Positions 34,231-47,403 are shown, counted from the stretch's first letter. The stretch is 64,000 nt of DNA from Wyeomyia smithii (GCF_029784165.1 NC_073695.1:95359777-95423776), one strand, 5' to 3'. Made by a program: numbers and translations. Notes: generated by a model not told the origin, from the sequence alone.

Positions 34231-37200
34231 TCATCTAAATTTCAGTCATAGGGAGAAAGTTGGAACGATTTGAAACGCGCCTTACGGTAATTATTTCGAA
34301 ATTGTATGTTTCAATAAATTATTTTGCCGAGATAAGAATTTCTGAGAAACTACTTGGTAAAGTCGATACTTTCTGTATCTTTAAATGTTTGCTATTAACG
34401 TTGTTAGTCCTTGAACGTTGATTTCGTTATAAAAATGACAATGTATGTATTTTACGCAAATACGATAAATTGACGAGTGCTGTGGATGTGACTTAGGCTT
34501 AGAAAAACCAAACCTCCTTCAGACGGGACTCGAAGCCGCAATCCTACTGCATTGTGTTTTTACTCTTTGAACTACTGGGACGATATATTTATGAAGAAGG
34601 AAAAATTTAGAGGTAGCTTATACTAACACAATATCTACCTTGGTTGATTCTCAAAAATTTTGTTTTTCCTTTCGCCGTTTCTAAAATTTTGTTTATGTTT
34701 TTGGACCATAACTTGAGAATTAGTTTTCGATTAGATTAGGTACTCAACGATTTGGTTGTTTTCAGTAATGAAATGCCCAACGCATGCAGAGAAAATTTAC
34801 AAAATGATCAGTTTGGATTTATATTCTGAGGTTTTATAAAAGCAACTGTTACTTAATCTTCTTTTCTCCTCGTTATGTAATACTAGTTATTTGTTCTCCC
34901 TCATTTACTATGTAACAATTTGTATCAACCGATACTTCTGTTACCTCTCAGACAGTTACTAGTAGATGTTCCATTTGACGTCTACTAAATTTTTTTAAAT
35001 GTATTATCATTTTTTTGAACCCATCATTTATTAGACACGGCATAATTTTTTTGTAAAAATTATCCAGAACTGAGATATTTGTACTGTTTTCACTTTGATA
35101 TCCAACATTTCACCCTGCAATTTGCGAACTGTTTCTGTTGAATAAAACAAATGTGAGACAATTGAAAACGTAAATGTTGTTACTCGACCGGATAATACAG
35201 TAACTTCGCAATCACTGTTCTGCCCGTCCCTAACGAACCAGATAGAGAAGGATGCAGAAGCTCTTAAAAACTCCCATCATTCCCAGTAGTACGACCGACG
35301 CAAGAAAACCACAAGTATCGCCATTCATCAACTAACGACGAGTCAAGTCAAGTAAATTGCATTTTGTAATTCCAAATTGATCGGTACGCTAAGCGGCTCT
35401 AGTCGAGTCGAATCTGTTGCAAGGATCTGTTGTCAGGCAGGATATCTCCGACTCACACGGTTCGGTTCTCCTGTGGGCGCAATTGCATATTCAATATTAT
35501 GGTGATACGTAGAAAGATTGTCAAGTACGAGGACGTATGCGAGAAGTAGAATTGATTGGAGTGGTTGTCAAGCAGTACGCTCGGGTGCATGCATGAAAAA
35601 GCGGAAACAGTCAAAACCGGAAGAGAGACAAAATAGGAAAAAAGTGTTTGCAAGAAATAATGCATACTGGCAGAACAAATGAAGAGATGATAAAATGTGA
35701 AGTGGGTAAAACAAGCTGCCACGTGAAACACGACTAAAATTTTGTGATGATTTACGTGGATGCTGGTTAATACGAATAGGTTGAATAATTAATTGAGTTG
35801 GAAACTGTCGAATGTTTTAATACAGCTTTTTAGAGTACATCACAGTCAGAAAAGCACAAAACAATCCAATTTACAAATAGTTCACTCCACAGTTCACAGT
35901 TCACAGTAACCAAAACATTTCATTCAATTAAACCTCGACAGGTTCAATTAATTCCATTGCCGCTCAAAGTAAACTAAAATTTGGAACAAATTGGAAAATA
36001 GCCGCTCCAAAATTGAGCATGGATTAAATATTTAAATCGAACATCACCTCGAAGCAAATCAGTCGCCGACAGGACATGGGTGATAGCATGAAAAAATCTG
36101 TCTGCCAGAATTAAGTTTAATCCTATTCTAGTGCACAGCAGCATAAAACGTCCCCGATTGCCTCCGAATGGCAGCAGCAGCATCAGCGGTGTATTCTCGT
36201 CGTTCCATTCAAAAGTGATAAAATCCATTACCGCGCTCCATATCCGGTGTAATGCACCCAGGACCCTGCTTTTCAGACCAATAAAAGTGCGATAAAGCTT
36301 GTGTCGCTCACCCTTCTGGTGGTCGCATTCGAGGAAGTATAAATGTATATAAACCCCATAGACAGTGACACTTGGTAACATGATAACCACCCTCTAACGA
36401 AAATCCGGCTCGCTATCCAGCATCCAGTCAATATTTTACCCGCCCAGTCGCTACAAAAGGTGCCAATCGAAAGGCACAACGAGACTGAAAAGAGGTCGGT
36501 ACAACTGGCGCTGTTAAAATAATAATTATCCGTTTTTGTTAGCTGCCAATGATACAGGTACAGGACAGTATGCAAAAAAAAAAAAGAAAAACCGTGCGAT
36601 GGAATGCAAGCAATGCTTTTTGCACTGTAATTTTCTCATTGACTATCTCTCTCTTTCCCTCCCTTTCGCGCTCTTTTTTGCAACAGGGGAGTACACCCAT
36701 TATGCGTAGACAAGTATAGTGATGTAATATAATATTTCGAAATAAAACACAGCAATGTAGATAAATTTGGTATTGTTTTTGGAGACTTTAGTTTTGGAAA
36801 TCAAGAAAGAACGCCATTTCAATCATTTTATAATAAAGAGCGTTTTCAGCAGAATTGAGTAGGTAAGTTAAATTTCTATAGCTATTACAGCGGATCAGGT
36901 TTGAAAACCGTTGACTCTTTTGATGACGTTGATGTGTTCAATTTAAGATGATGTCATCGTTCGTACATTCAAATGAACACGACTACGAATTACAAATTAT
37001 CATTTGAAAGTTGTGTTGAAAGAATTCAAATTTTTTTTGATGGTCAAATAGCGTACATTTTTGGTCCTATCCCAGAGAAGCGATTAGAAGATTAACTATG
37101 CAATTAAATTGATATTTTTATGCCTTCATAATAAGCATTCTCACTATAGTTGATCTACTCGATTTATTATTAGCAATTTGAGTTACAGACAACAGAGGAA

Positions 37201-38202
37201 AAAAACTAGCAATTGAGAACACGACTTTCTTCTGACTAAAAACAAACGAGGAAAATGGTGCATGAAAACTCTCCACCACGAAATTTGTCGTCCCTTGAGC
37301 AGGCGACCTTGATTGATGAACATTGTTATTTTTTCATTGAAGCGTGAACGTCAAATGACTAACGAGTGCCACGGTCGTGGTGCTCAACTACATTCTAGGC
37401 TTTAGCTGTCGAATGATCACGTATTTCATGACGGTCATGATTGACAAATCATAAATGTGTACACAGGAAAAAAGGTCTATGATGGTGACCACTTACGGGC
37501 CTGCTTCGTACGTGACGACAGCAAGTACTCAAATTGTCTCTACTGGTACATGAGAAAACGTTTAACCAAAATATGTTTGACAATTCAAACAATTTTGGAA
37601 ATTGAAGAACACAAAATTGAGATTGTAATTGCGTTCAATACTAATAATTTAAATAATTTAAATAATAACTTATTCAAAACATCAGTTTTCACAGCGTTTG
37701 CTATACTTTTCTAGAAGAAAGCCTAAACATTTCTTAGATAAGGAATATGACATAAAAATTTCAACTGCTTAGCAATGGCACGAAATCATATCCGACATTG
37801 ACAAGCTTTATACTGACAAGTAACACTAAACAACCTATCCTAGCACCATCTACATCCATCACTACCCTCGAGCGAAGAGAGCAGGTCCAGCATATGAAAT
37901 CTTTTCAAACACTCACCCCAATAACAGAGTAGCTGGAAAGCTGTTGAATACAATGTTCCTTTTCAGAACGAAGAATGAGGGGCGATTTGAAACAATTTAC
38001 AAGATGGCACAACGGGAAAACGATGCGTATTCCAAACGTCATCGTAGGGATAGGCTACCGTGGTGTTGAGCTTCTTCAGATTGTTATGAATAAAGCAAAT
38101 AAAACATATTTCGTGCTTCAATGATAAACAGGTAATCAACTTACGTAGGAAGTGAAGTAGTTAGGATTCAAAATACTTATACAATGAAAAGTTTTATAGA
38201 CC
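34231..38202. other. ~4 kb AT-rich sequence without recognised genes
   Basis: Open frames up to 138 codons (35974-36390, minus) match no family I know. A GGACTCGAAGCCGC motif near 34525 could be a B-box relic of a SINE. Poly-pyrimidine runs lie near 36645-36665. No terminal-repeat elements were found. Confidence 0.35.
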
Positions 38203-38206
38203 GTAA

Positions 38207-38606
38207 GGGAACATCCATAAATGACGTAGCTTTTTTCAGTTTTTGTTTGACCCCCTCCTCCCCCATCGTAGCATTTCGTCACAAAGTCAGGACCCCTCTC
38301 TAGATAAATACGTAGCTTTATAACAACCCCCCTCCCCCACATGATATTTATTTTGGCAAACTTTACTATCCAAAACATACCTTGAGTCATAAATGAACAA
38401 GAAAAGACAAGGAAGTAATATAAATGACCCTAGACAGAAAAAACAGTGATAAAAAAGAACAATTAGAAAAATCCAATTTTTTATCTTAGTTTCATGTTTG
38501 CTACGTAGCTTGGCTTGAATCCACACCCTCCCCCTCGTCACATTTCGTCACAAAACTGCAAACCCCTCCCTCCCTCCTCAAATGCTACGTCATTTGTGAA
38601 TGTTCC
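38207..38606. mobile_element. MITE with GGGAACATCCATAAATGACG ends, 400 bp
   Basis: The inverted ends continue into TAGC and a pyrimidine-rich CCCCTCC segment on both sides. TTAA at the right (38607-38610) and GTAA at the left (38203-38206) suggest a piggyBac-type TTAA target with one mutated copy. Confidence 0.65.
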
Positions 38607-38982
38607 TTAAGAGAATCATTAAAAGCATTTATTTTCACTAGTAGAGGATATTTAATATAACTTCAAGTGTTGGCATTCACTTGGATTTTTTCAATACTAA
38701 GAACGTTCTTATTCATTTCAATTTTTTTTTTGTATGGATCTGAATGGCGTGTTGATCAGACCAGAAAAAATGAAAGATTATAGTCATTCAACCATTCCTG
38801 TGAATTTCGGTGTCCCTATCCATTACCGTTTTTTCAGAGACTTAAATGAGTTCTCTCGTGAACATAACGTTAAAGCGAAGAACCCGATGAGTAATTATCC
38901 ATTAATTTGTGCACTGATTCTATTCTTCCTGTGCGTGAGAATGAAGCCTATGCTATAGTACAGAATTCACGGTCTGTTTTTA

Positions 38983-39255
38983 CACTCTGTTTTACAGCTC
39001 GTAAAATAACCGCGTTCAATCGAGAATCCGCGTAAATAAATCGCGTTACTTCAAAAATCTGCGTATAAAATACCGCGTAATTAAGAAATTTGCGTGAAGT
39101 TAACCGTTTTTAACGTTTTTTTATTCCCAACCCGCGTTAATTCGAAAACTCGCGTAAAAAAACTGCATTAGCTCGAAAATCCGCTTAAAAACCTCGTAAA
39201 AAACCGTGGAGAAAAAAACTGCGTAGAAGAAAACAGACTGGAAAGTTTTTTGGTG
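38983..39255. mobile_element. ACGCGG minisatellite-MITE, copy 2 (diverged)
   Basis: CACTCTGTTTTACAG at the left and complement CACCAAAAAAC at the right, with TA outside both (38981-38982, 39256-39257). The body is a decayed CCGCGTAAAT/CGAAAATCCGCG array on the opposite strand to copy 1. Confidence 0.5.
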
Positions 39256-39429
39256 TACGTGGATCGCGAAAATTACAGCAGAGGCATTTCGTGTAAAGCA
39301 TTATTTTAATCTACAGGGTATCACCGCAGAAATGATACAGTTTTTTATGCTATGAAATTATAATTTAAGAAATATAGAAATATTTCTTCTTTGCTTGTTT
39401 TACTATCGAAATAAAGTAATAAAGTTACA

Positions 39430-40170
39430 GTTGAGTCAGTTCAATTTAAATTTTTCGCTTTTCCATTTGTTCACGGCCTGCAAACGCTTCTCAAAATTAT
39501 CACAAGCCATACGCACAACTTCGATCGGAATTTCATCCCAGCTGTTCACCAAACGGTTCTTAGTAGTTTACAAAGTCATTTGTTCACCCAGTTTTCCTAG
39601 CATGTACCCCCAAATGCTGGAGTCCAATGAATTTAAATCGAAAGCGGATGTGGGCCATGTGGAGGTGCTAATGAACAGGGTAAATTTCCGTCACCTCATT
39701 TCTGAACAACTTATGCCTTTTGCACTGGCGCTGAATAATGTTGGAAGCAAAAACTTTCTTCTCCAATTAAATACTTGGCCCAAGGCAGAAAATGTGTTTT
39801 AGATATGACTCTTTAAACTATTCCCGGTTTGAAGGTCATTTTTTGAGGTAAAATCTGATTTCTCTCCGCCGGGAATGGGTTAAAAATTTTCACACCCCTG
39901 TCGCTGAATAGCAGTGGCAACTTTACTCTGTTGGTTATTGCTCAACTCACCATCACAGATAGAATATTCTGGAGTCATTCCACTCCTCTTTTATCGGTTG
40001 GAATATCACGAAGACATGCTCCATATACACGACCATTTTGCTTATTCAAAATAGCCTCCAACGTAACCAATTTTTCATCTGAAAATAAAAATGTTGTGAG
40101 TAGCGTACGCAGAGTTCGGAAAAAGTGACAGAACTGTGTGAAGGCGAATAATAAGAGCAATCACAGTATA
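39430..40170 (-). pseudogene. Tc1/mariner-family transposase, C-terminal two thirds
   Basis: The minus strand reads D-E-K-L-V-T-L-E-A-I-L-N-K-Q-N-G-R-V-Y and R-D-I-P-T-D-K-R (39985-40095). It then reads L-P-L-L-F-S-D-R-G-V-K-I near 39890, then W-G-Y-M-L-G-K-L-G and a C-terminal E-I-P-I-E-V-V-R-M-A-C. The order matches mariner-like transposases of the type with a long D-D spacing. Frameshifts, a deleted middle catalytic region and a changed P-D-L-N-P-like motif (D-L-N-S) make it inactive. Terminal repeats were not found. Confidence 0.6.
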
Positions 40171-40409
40171 ATATTTTCACCTATTTCATTCTATTCTATT
40201 CCTTTTCTATACAGCATGCTCTGGCAAAAACTTTTAACCGCCGATAGCGGTGTCTTGTTCGTTCGAATATCAACTACTTTGCGCTTAATTGAATGAAGTC
40301 TCTGTTAAAAATTCTATCATTGGCTGAGCTTTTTTTTCATGTGACATATGCCCTTTTTAATTTTGCTAAGTCAGGATTACGTACCACTATTGGAAGTAGC
40401 CGTCATGAT

Positions 40410-41690
40410 ATGACCAATAGCATCAGTTCAGTCTGGTATTACACTTCGCATGAAGCAAATAACTGTACTGGGAGTTGTTCTCCAGATTTCGGAGGGTTCT
40501 AATAGCCCATTATCGAAGAACTTATATCTTTTACTAATATTTGCCGGACATCGGCATAACAGGTGTTCCGAGTCTTCTTCTTCCATGCCACATAAGCGAC
40601 ATGTATCATCTTGAAGTTTTTTCATAACCTTCAAGTGATAACTGCTCGGACAATGCCCTGTATTAGACCAGTATATGGGCTTAGATCTTCCTTTGAAACC
40701 TTTAGTATTTTGCGAGTCGTTCGGTGTGATAAACCTCTTTGACTACCTACCAATGGAAGTATTTGTCCAGTTGGACTCCACCATCAAAATTTCCCATGCT
40801 TTCAGCTTCATTCTGAGTGAAGAAGCTGATAAGCAACGGAAAGGTTCTGGTCCTATGAACTGATGAGACGATCCAAGTCTTGCAAGTTCATCGGCTTTTT
40901 CATTTCCATCGTTTCCACAGTGACCAGGAACCCAATATAAATTTACCTGATTATTGCAACCCAGTGTTTGAAGTGATTGAAAACACTCCCAAACAAGTTT
41001 TGATGTGCATGTTGCAGACTTCAGAGCTTTTAAAGCTGCCTGACTGTCGGACATGATGCAAATGTTTGATTGTCTGTATTTCCTGCGTAGGCATATAACA
41101 GAACATTCTAGTATAGCTTGAACTTCGGCTCGGAATACGGTTGGCTATCGACCCATCGGAATTGATAGATTTATCCCTGGGCCTGTTACTCCTGCTCCCA
41201 CTCGATCGGTCATTTCTGAACCATCTGTGTTAAAAACAATTGATCCCAAACGGAGCTCGGAACCCCCGCGTTCCTAAACATCGCGCTTAGGCTCAACTAT
41301 TCGACATCTTCTTCCAAAGTTGTATCTTTTCTCCATCCAGTCTCCATTGTTGGTTGCTAGGGGATTGATACGAATAGTTTTTAGAATATTTAGATGACCT
41401 GTTAGGTCACCTTCGAAGAGTTTCAAAAGTCTTTTGATCCTTAAAGCACTCTTCTCTGCTTCTAATTGTATAAACTGATGCAGTGGAAGCATAAAGAGTA
41501 AAGCTTCTAATGCCTTGGTTGGTGTACTTCCCATTGCACTCGTTATTGAGAGAGTAGCTAGCCGTTGAGGTTATCTTGAGCACCTCTTCTTTTGTTTTTG
41601 GCCACTAGACCAGTGAAGCGTAAGTAATTCTGGTGCTCACAATAGCCGAATAAATCCAATGGATAATTTTCTGAGCTGAGCTTTAATCAT
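40410..41690 (-). mobile_element. I-type LINE, 3' part with RNase H
   Basis: Minus-strand order: RT thumb remnants (I-I-H-W-I-Y-S-A-I-V and A-L-E-A-L-L-F-M-L-P-L, 41274-41680), RNase H (40760-41240), then a Cys-rich end C-R-L-C-x8-H-L-L-C near 40560-40600. Few defects: stops near 41145 and at the boundary of the thumb. The 5' half is absent. Confidence 0.7.
40760..41240 (-). pseudogene. RNase H domain of the I-type LINE
   Basis: All four acidic positions of a LINE RNase H can be placed: F-N-T-D-G-S, F-R-A-E-V-Q-A-I, M-S-D-S-Q-A-A-L and W-V-P-G-H-C-G-N-D-G-N-E-K-A-D-E-L. One in-frame stop before F-R-A-E breaks it. Confidence 0.75.
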
Positions 41691-42953
41691 GTGTTGCAAT
41701 CGAAACAAACACAGCTGATTAGCAGGGTAGGCCTCTCGATGTGAAAAAGGCACTAAAATTGTGTATCACTTTCACGATGACACCCTGTAATTGAAATTTC
41801 CGTTATAATGATCCATAAGCAGAAACGCAGGAACAGGTAGCAAAGTTGTGGATAAAATTTGGGAGAATTAAGCAGAAACGTTGATTTTTAATTAGAATTT
41901 ATCTCCTTGATGTTGATTTTGTTTGTTGAATTCGTTAGATAAATAGTCGCCTTAATCTTTAAGTAATGTTTTTCAATTTTCTTGAGAAAAATTATAAATA
42001 AATTAAAGTTTTTTTCTTTATCCATCGACAAACATTTTCAGGAATACTGTAAATCTAAGTATTCGTAATTTTTGTTTTTGAAACAATTGGATTTCCAGCT
42101 CAGTTTTTTATCTATATTCTCCGTATGTGGTATTGGTAGTATTGTTTAATGGGTCACAACTTCACACGTATCGAAACAATTTACTTAGTTGCAGTTACCT
42201 TTATTTCGTTTCGATGTTCAGAGTCCGTCAACCTAAAGCCTACCCTATTTTAACGCTCTCTGATCAATAAGCATACCAGATGGTACGTGATAAAAATTAC
42301 AAGAGCTGCGTCAAAGCTTCTTCATCTCTTTATTTATTTTGTCTATTGATGTTCGTTCGAGCCGTATTTGACAGCTCGCTGAAATCATGATGTAATTCTT
42401 CTGGTTGAGCGCCCCCTGATCCAGTGTTGAAAGATGCTGATGGGAATTCGAGCGTTTGTTGACAAGACACCAATTCCGGTTTTGCGCCTCGTAGAACATT
42501 CGGTTCCCACCGCTACTGTTCGTATTTATTCAAGTAGGTACGGGGAAACAGGTATATAAGAAGTGCTGCAATGATAGATGATTCCTTCAAGTGTAAGCCA
42601 ACAACAAGTCAAGTGTTCCAAATGTCATTTTAAAATAATTAAAAAAATATCTCTCAGATTATGAAATAACTTTGTTTAGTTTAGAATCTTTTTTATTTTC
42701 TTCAAAATCATATTTATGGTAATCATGTTAAGATTCGTTTTATATTCAGGCTTATAAGCAGCATATGAATGAAATAAAATATTTTTCCTTACCTCCACGA
42801 GTAACCTAAGCAAAAACCGAATAACCAAACCCGCTGAAAACTTTTCAGCTCCTCGTCATTATGGATTGACAACTGCAGATGTCGTGGAATGATTCTCGGT
42901 TTACTATGTCAGGCAGCGTCCCCCCTAAATTCCAGAATTTCTGCAGCGAAATA
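41691..42953. other. AT-rich sequence, possible isolated TATA box
   Basis: TATATAAG at 42552-42559 with AAGTGTAAGCC downstream looks promoter-like, but no gene follows. 42850-42900 is similar to 25840-25905. Otherwise nothing recognised. Confidence 0.3.
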
Positions 42954-43182
42954 CACTAAAGTCGCTGTTTATGCGGGGGATACGTGCCGCGTAAAAAAAC
43001 CGCGTAAATTCCGGAATCTGCGTAAAAAAACCTGCGTTAATTCTGCAATCCGAGTGAAGAGAAACCGAAATACGCGCAAAAAATACCGCGTAAATTCCGG
43101 AATCCGCTTAAAAAAACCGCGTAAATTCCGGAATCCACGTAAAAAAGCCGCGTAAAAAAAGGCGTAGAAAGCGACCTCAGTG
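42954..43182. mobile_element. ACGCGG minisatellite-MITE, copy 3
   Basis: Ends CACTAAAGTCGCTGTTTATG / complement CACTGAGGTCGCTTTCTACG, with TA on both sides (42952-42953, 43183-43184). The body is a tandem array of CCGCGTAAATTCCGGAAT-type units. The long Lys/Arg-rich frames here are translations of the array. Confidence 0.75.
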
Positions 43183-44733
43183 TAATCCATTACAGCCGTC
43201 AGATCGACAGGTACTCCAGCACCATCGCGCATAATTTTCCTTACGCAGCAGATGATGAACTTGACCTTTTGGGAAGTCTGATGAACAGGACTTTGTCTTT
43301 CCTTTGACTTTGGAGGGGATTTTGTCTTTCCCCAGTCCGCACAAATCACATGTTGGTGACCTTCAAAAGAAAATTCACAATTGTACGACGAATATTTTCT
43401 GTAAATGGTCAGGAATGCTGAAAAAGAGTCGAAAAAGTAAGGCTTAGAGCCTTATGCAAACTTTTGGTAATTGCCACAAAGTAAATTGTTAGAAATATTC
43501 TGCTTTTCCGTATAACAACTTGGTGGTATTTGTAAAAGAAACCAGGAATGTTTCTATTTTTTAAATTGTCTTGGCGAGTCGTATTTTCATCAATGTTTAT
43601 TTCATGACAAGTATTTTCATGACAAAGTTTTAAAATAAAATACTTCATTCGTTTTTTATATTTTTTATGTTACGCTGATGGAAACTAGAAATGACTGAAT
43701 GTGTTCAAGCTACAATATACAACAAGTTGAAATTGTAGACACCAACACTTATCACTGTTACTAAATCTACAAGTAAAAAAATTAAAATTTTATTGTACCG
43801 TCGACCGGTTTCGAGCAGAATTCTGCTCATCATTCAGGACGAGGCCCGATGTCCAATCAATGTGTGCGCTCTGATCAATGACAATTCCGATGTCGAAAAG
43901 GAGAAGTTCTATGAGCCTTGAAAAGGCGTACAGTGAGTCTTATTTTACGCGGAATTTCTATCGGATAGCTTTCCAAAAATAAACGAAGAAAATTGTGATT
44001 CGCAACGTTCAAAGAAATTCTATGTGACGGTATGAAATACGGTATGAAAGTAAAAAAAATGTATACAGAATAGTCTACTTTACGCAAAATGCAAGAGCGT
44101 GTGCTACTAGAAATCTTATGCTACAATTATAATGTCGCACTAATCTGTACTCAAGTGTAAGATGTTTATACTGAAAGGATTGCCTGCAGGTGTGTTTTGT
44201 GATTATCCATTGACTAAAAATATATACAATAACGAAGAGCGAGCGGTGTGAAGCCTTTCATGCTGAGAAAAGCATTATTAAAGAGTTCTTTCAGAAACCT
44301 GTAAAAATCTGTTCTAAAGGCAAGTGAACTGAACTGAAATGTAAAATTAACGTAATCGATGTTTCTGAGCACACGGCCAGCATAGAACATACGTTACGTG
44401 GAAAATCAATCATGTCATATCAAATATGAATGGTGTAGGAAATCTCAGGACAGTTAGTCACCGTCTGTTGATAATTGATAATGAACTGATTTGGTTTGAT
44501 ACATTTTTAAACACTGTTCTTCCAGTTGACATGAAACAGAAATAGATGAATCTGTATCTAGGTCCACAAACACAATTGAATGATAAAATTAAAAACCTCA
44601 ACTCTTTATTTTGCTCAGAAGTTTCGTAACAATGTTTAAATCAGTCAAAGATAGGTACTTACAAATGAGTAATAGAGTGTTAATGAATGTGGAATGATAC
44701 AATTATGTGAAAACTTTCACGTAGGCTGTTGGT
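43183..44733. other. AT-rich sequence with a small RTE scrap
   Basis: 43878-43925 (+) reads C-A-L-I-N-D-N-S-D-V-E-K-E-K-F-Y-E, similar to the endonuclease of RTE LINEs (compare 28090-28150). It is preceded by GTCGACCGGTTTCGAGCAG, a motif that looks repeat-derived. Nothing else recognised. Confidence 0.35.
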
Positions 44734-45031
44734 CAGCGGTTCTCAACCTGGGGTACGCGTACCGTTGGGGTACGCGACAGCCTTTAGGGGGTACGCGAAA
44801 TTAAAATTAGTGATAGCGGACGAAGCAATTTGTTGTTATAATATTTAGTGTGTTTTTCAATCCTGCTCTTAAAACATGGCTGTAGCAATCAAACAAACCA
44901 TAGTTTAATTACAAACCTGAACTTGACTCTATAACGCGATCTACCACTACTCTCACCCTCTCTGCGAAAACAAACCAAGCCAGGGGGTACAATTGATTTG
45001 GGAAGGCGTCAAAAAAGATTGAGAACCGCTG
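44734..45031. mobile_element. hAT-type MITE, 298 bp
   Basis: Ends CAGCGGTTCTCAACCTGGGG / complement CAGCGGTTCTCAATC. The GGTTCTCAA end is a classic hAT signature. Flanking 8-mers CTGTTGGT / CTCTATGT agree at only five positions, so the target duplication is decayed. Confidence 0.65.
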
Positions 45032-46001
45032 CTCTATGTAATTGGACATCATGAGGTAAAATTGAATTTATTTAACGGACCTTTATTAATTGCTGACACA
45101 TATGAAAATTGAGTATAAATGAAACTGTATAAGCAACATCTTTAAGAATGCACTCTCAAAGTTTACAAGCATATAGAACCCTACTACCCTCTTAAAGCCT
45201 TTCAAAAAATTAATCATTGCACATGTACACACCATGTATGCAAATAATATGCACCGTGCTATAGATATCATGCATTCCAAAAATCCTCCAACCCCAACCT
45301 CCCAAGGCTGGTAATTTTGGCTTCAACCTCGTAGCGCATATTTCTTCATCAACCTAGGGAACCCAGGGTGGGATGTTGATGCCCGCTGCGGTGGTCCACT
45401 TTTTGCTGCGGCGGATCTCTGTGAGTGTTTATTTGCATTCATTCCGTTACACAGATATACATTGCGCGAATTGGGCGAGGTAAATGCCCGGATTGTTAAT
45501 GGTACATTCATTTATCTGACAATTTGTATTTTCTCAGCACACGGGCATGTTTGTACTGTAACGAAATTTAAACAATGGACATTTCATAATTCACTCATTG
45601 ATGACCGACAACAAATTTACCGAAAAGAGTGTTCCGTTCCGAGGGTGAAAGTAGTAAATAATTTACTGCGGATGTAACTGAGAATCGCAAATTAGTTGAC
45701 GAACTACATTTTCAGTTATTTTGGTGTGGAGCTTGGAGCAGTGTATGAGTGAGGGTTAAAAATATTGATTATCTAATTTCGAGAATGTGCCGCAGAACTA
45801 ACAGAAACCGGAAGAATACTATCTAAGCGATAGGCAAATTGAATGAGGCTCTATACTTCAAACAATTGAAGATAGATAGTTTGCTTTACGTTTTGATAAG
45901 ACCTTCTTGCATACGTTTAGAAAAAAATTAGATTCGTCTGTTTTTCACTCTTCAAGAGTGAGTCAAACAAGTAGGGCTGTCTCCAAATATAAACGTTAAC
46001 A
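45032..46001. other. Upstream region of the 46002 gene
   Basis: No repeat recognised. A TATAAA at 45988-45993 is too close to the start codon to place the mRNA start upstream of it. TCAGTTAT near 45712 is a possible initiator. Confidence 0.3.
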
Positions 46002-46520
46002 ATGATTCTAGCAGGTTTGTAACTTATAATTATATGCAATTCATTTACATTTTAAATTATTAATTATTTTTTTGCTTTCGCAGCATTTCATCTGCTCATA
46101 TTTTCAGCAGCATCCACGGTAGCCGAAACAGATTCAATCGGATGCATTTCTGCGTCTTGTGACACATTTGCAGATGTCCAGACCAGGTGGTGTCATGAGC
46201 GGCCAGATCGATACTGCCAGTGTATGCAGTTGAAGGGCTCGTTCTGGAGCCAACAAGTACGGTTGTGCGACAAAGGAATGCTGTTCAGTTTTTCGCATCA
46301 GAGTTGCGTGTCGCCAGCGGAGCGCGCCCCTCTCGAAATTTGCTATCTAGACACTAGTGAAAGCGGAAGCGGCAGTGGTGATGATTCGGAACTTCCTGTT
46401 TCATTGTGCGATGGTTATCCCTGCGATGAGCTTTTCAATCACAATTTTCCAGCGGTAGTGGAGGATGATTTGGTAGAAGATGATTTAATGGAGTTCTTAT
46501 TCCCGAGGAATCGCGCCTAA
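46002..46520 (+). CDS. Small secreted Cys-rich protein, two exons (paralogue of 56244-56726)
   Basis: Exon 1 is 46002-46014 (ATG plus 10 bases), intron 46015-46083 (GT..AG, 69 bp), exon 2 46084-46520, giving 149 residues. Without the intron the only ATG is at 46224 and the signal peptide and four cysteines are lost. Residues 1-18 form a signal peptide (M-I-L-A-A-F-H-L-L-I-F). The mature part has eight cysteines spaced C-x4-C-x10-C-x7-C-x-C-x14-C-x12-C-x11-C, with W-C-H-E-R-P, C-Q-C and F-S-F-S-H-Q-x-C. A Ser/Gly stretch and an acidic tail ending M-E-F-L-F-P-R follow; two more cysteines lie in the tail. The layout is compatible with a divergent peritrophin-A-type chitin-binding domain, but that is inference. 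The conserved intron and sequence shared with the minus-strand paralogue 10 kb away make this a real host gene. Confidence 0.8.
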
Positions 46521-47050
46521 GTAAATGAAATCTTTTCTTGGAGTTGTAGCAATTTTTTTGAGCAATAAGTCATTAAAAGCAACCTTTCGAAACCAAAAAA
46601 AATAAACTTTTCATGGAATTGAAAATTTATGTAACATGTTTTTTTTTCAGCTTTTTTATTGAAACAATCTTCGAGTTCAAAATCCAGTTTTCTAAGAATG
46701 AAAGGCCTACCAAAAATTCATAAACCTGAAATTGAAATGAAGGAAATTATTTCAGCGTTGGTGTCATCTCAGTTGTACGTAAAAAATATCTAAAGTACTG
46801 TTCGATAAATCGAACACCTGATCCATAATGGGTTAATAGCCAACAGAGAATCCAGCGTGAGCGTTTTTTTCTAATGCATCCCATTTGTTTAGAAATGATT
46901 TGAACAGAGCGTCATCGGGAGAATTTGTTGGATATTCGGAACAGTTCATAAGACCTGTCTTCAGGTTCAACTAAATCACGTGGTGCCTGCACAAAAAATT
47001 GAGCAATTTTCTTCTAGCTAAGCTCTCCAATACGACCGCAGCACAGTTTT
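46521..47050. other. 3' flank of the 46002 gene
   Basis: Contains the poly(A) signal and AT-rich sequence up to repeat copy C. Confidence 0.4.
46601..46606 (+). terminator. Poly(A) signal of the 46002 gene
   Basis: AATAAA about 80 bp after the stop codon; ATTAAA near 46572 is an alternative. Confidence 0.5.
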
Positions 47051-47395
47051 TTGAAGTAGAATACTTCTCTCAGGAAGTTCGGCTACATAGGGATGTGGAA
47101 TGAAAATCTAAAACCGAAAAAAGTGAAAAATATGTCATGTCAATTTCAAATGCTAATAAATCGGTCAGTATTCGATGGATTGCCTTCGTTCTTGCAGCAA
47201 TAGATTGGAAAATCTGCTAAGATTCTTCACAAGTGAAGATAATTGTAACTTTATTATTCAAACTATTGTACTATTGAGAATAGTCAAACCTTGTCAAAAC
47301 GAAAAATTCGATCTCTTATTGGTCGTTATATGATTGTTTCTCAAGCACGGTCGACAGAATCACATTCCTTGCAATTGAAAATATGCTATTTTGCC

Positions 47396-47403
47396 TATAT
47401 AAG
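47396..47403 (+). promoter_or_regulatory. TATA box of repeat copy C
   Basis: TATATAAG in the same context as in copies A and B; the inverted CCAAT (ATTGG) lies near 47320. Confidence 0.45.

Noticed and set aside
35974..36390. 138-codon minus-strand frame
   Set aside because: No family resemblance, no start context and no supporting exon signals.
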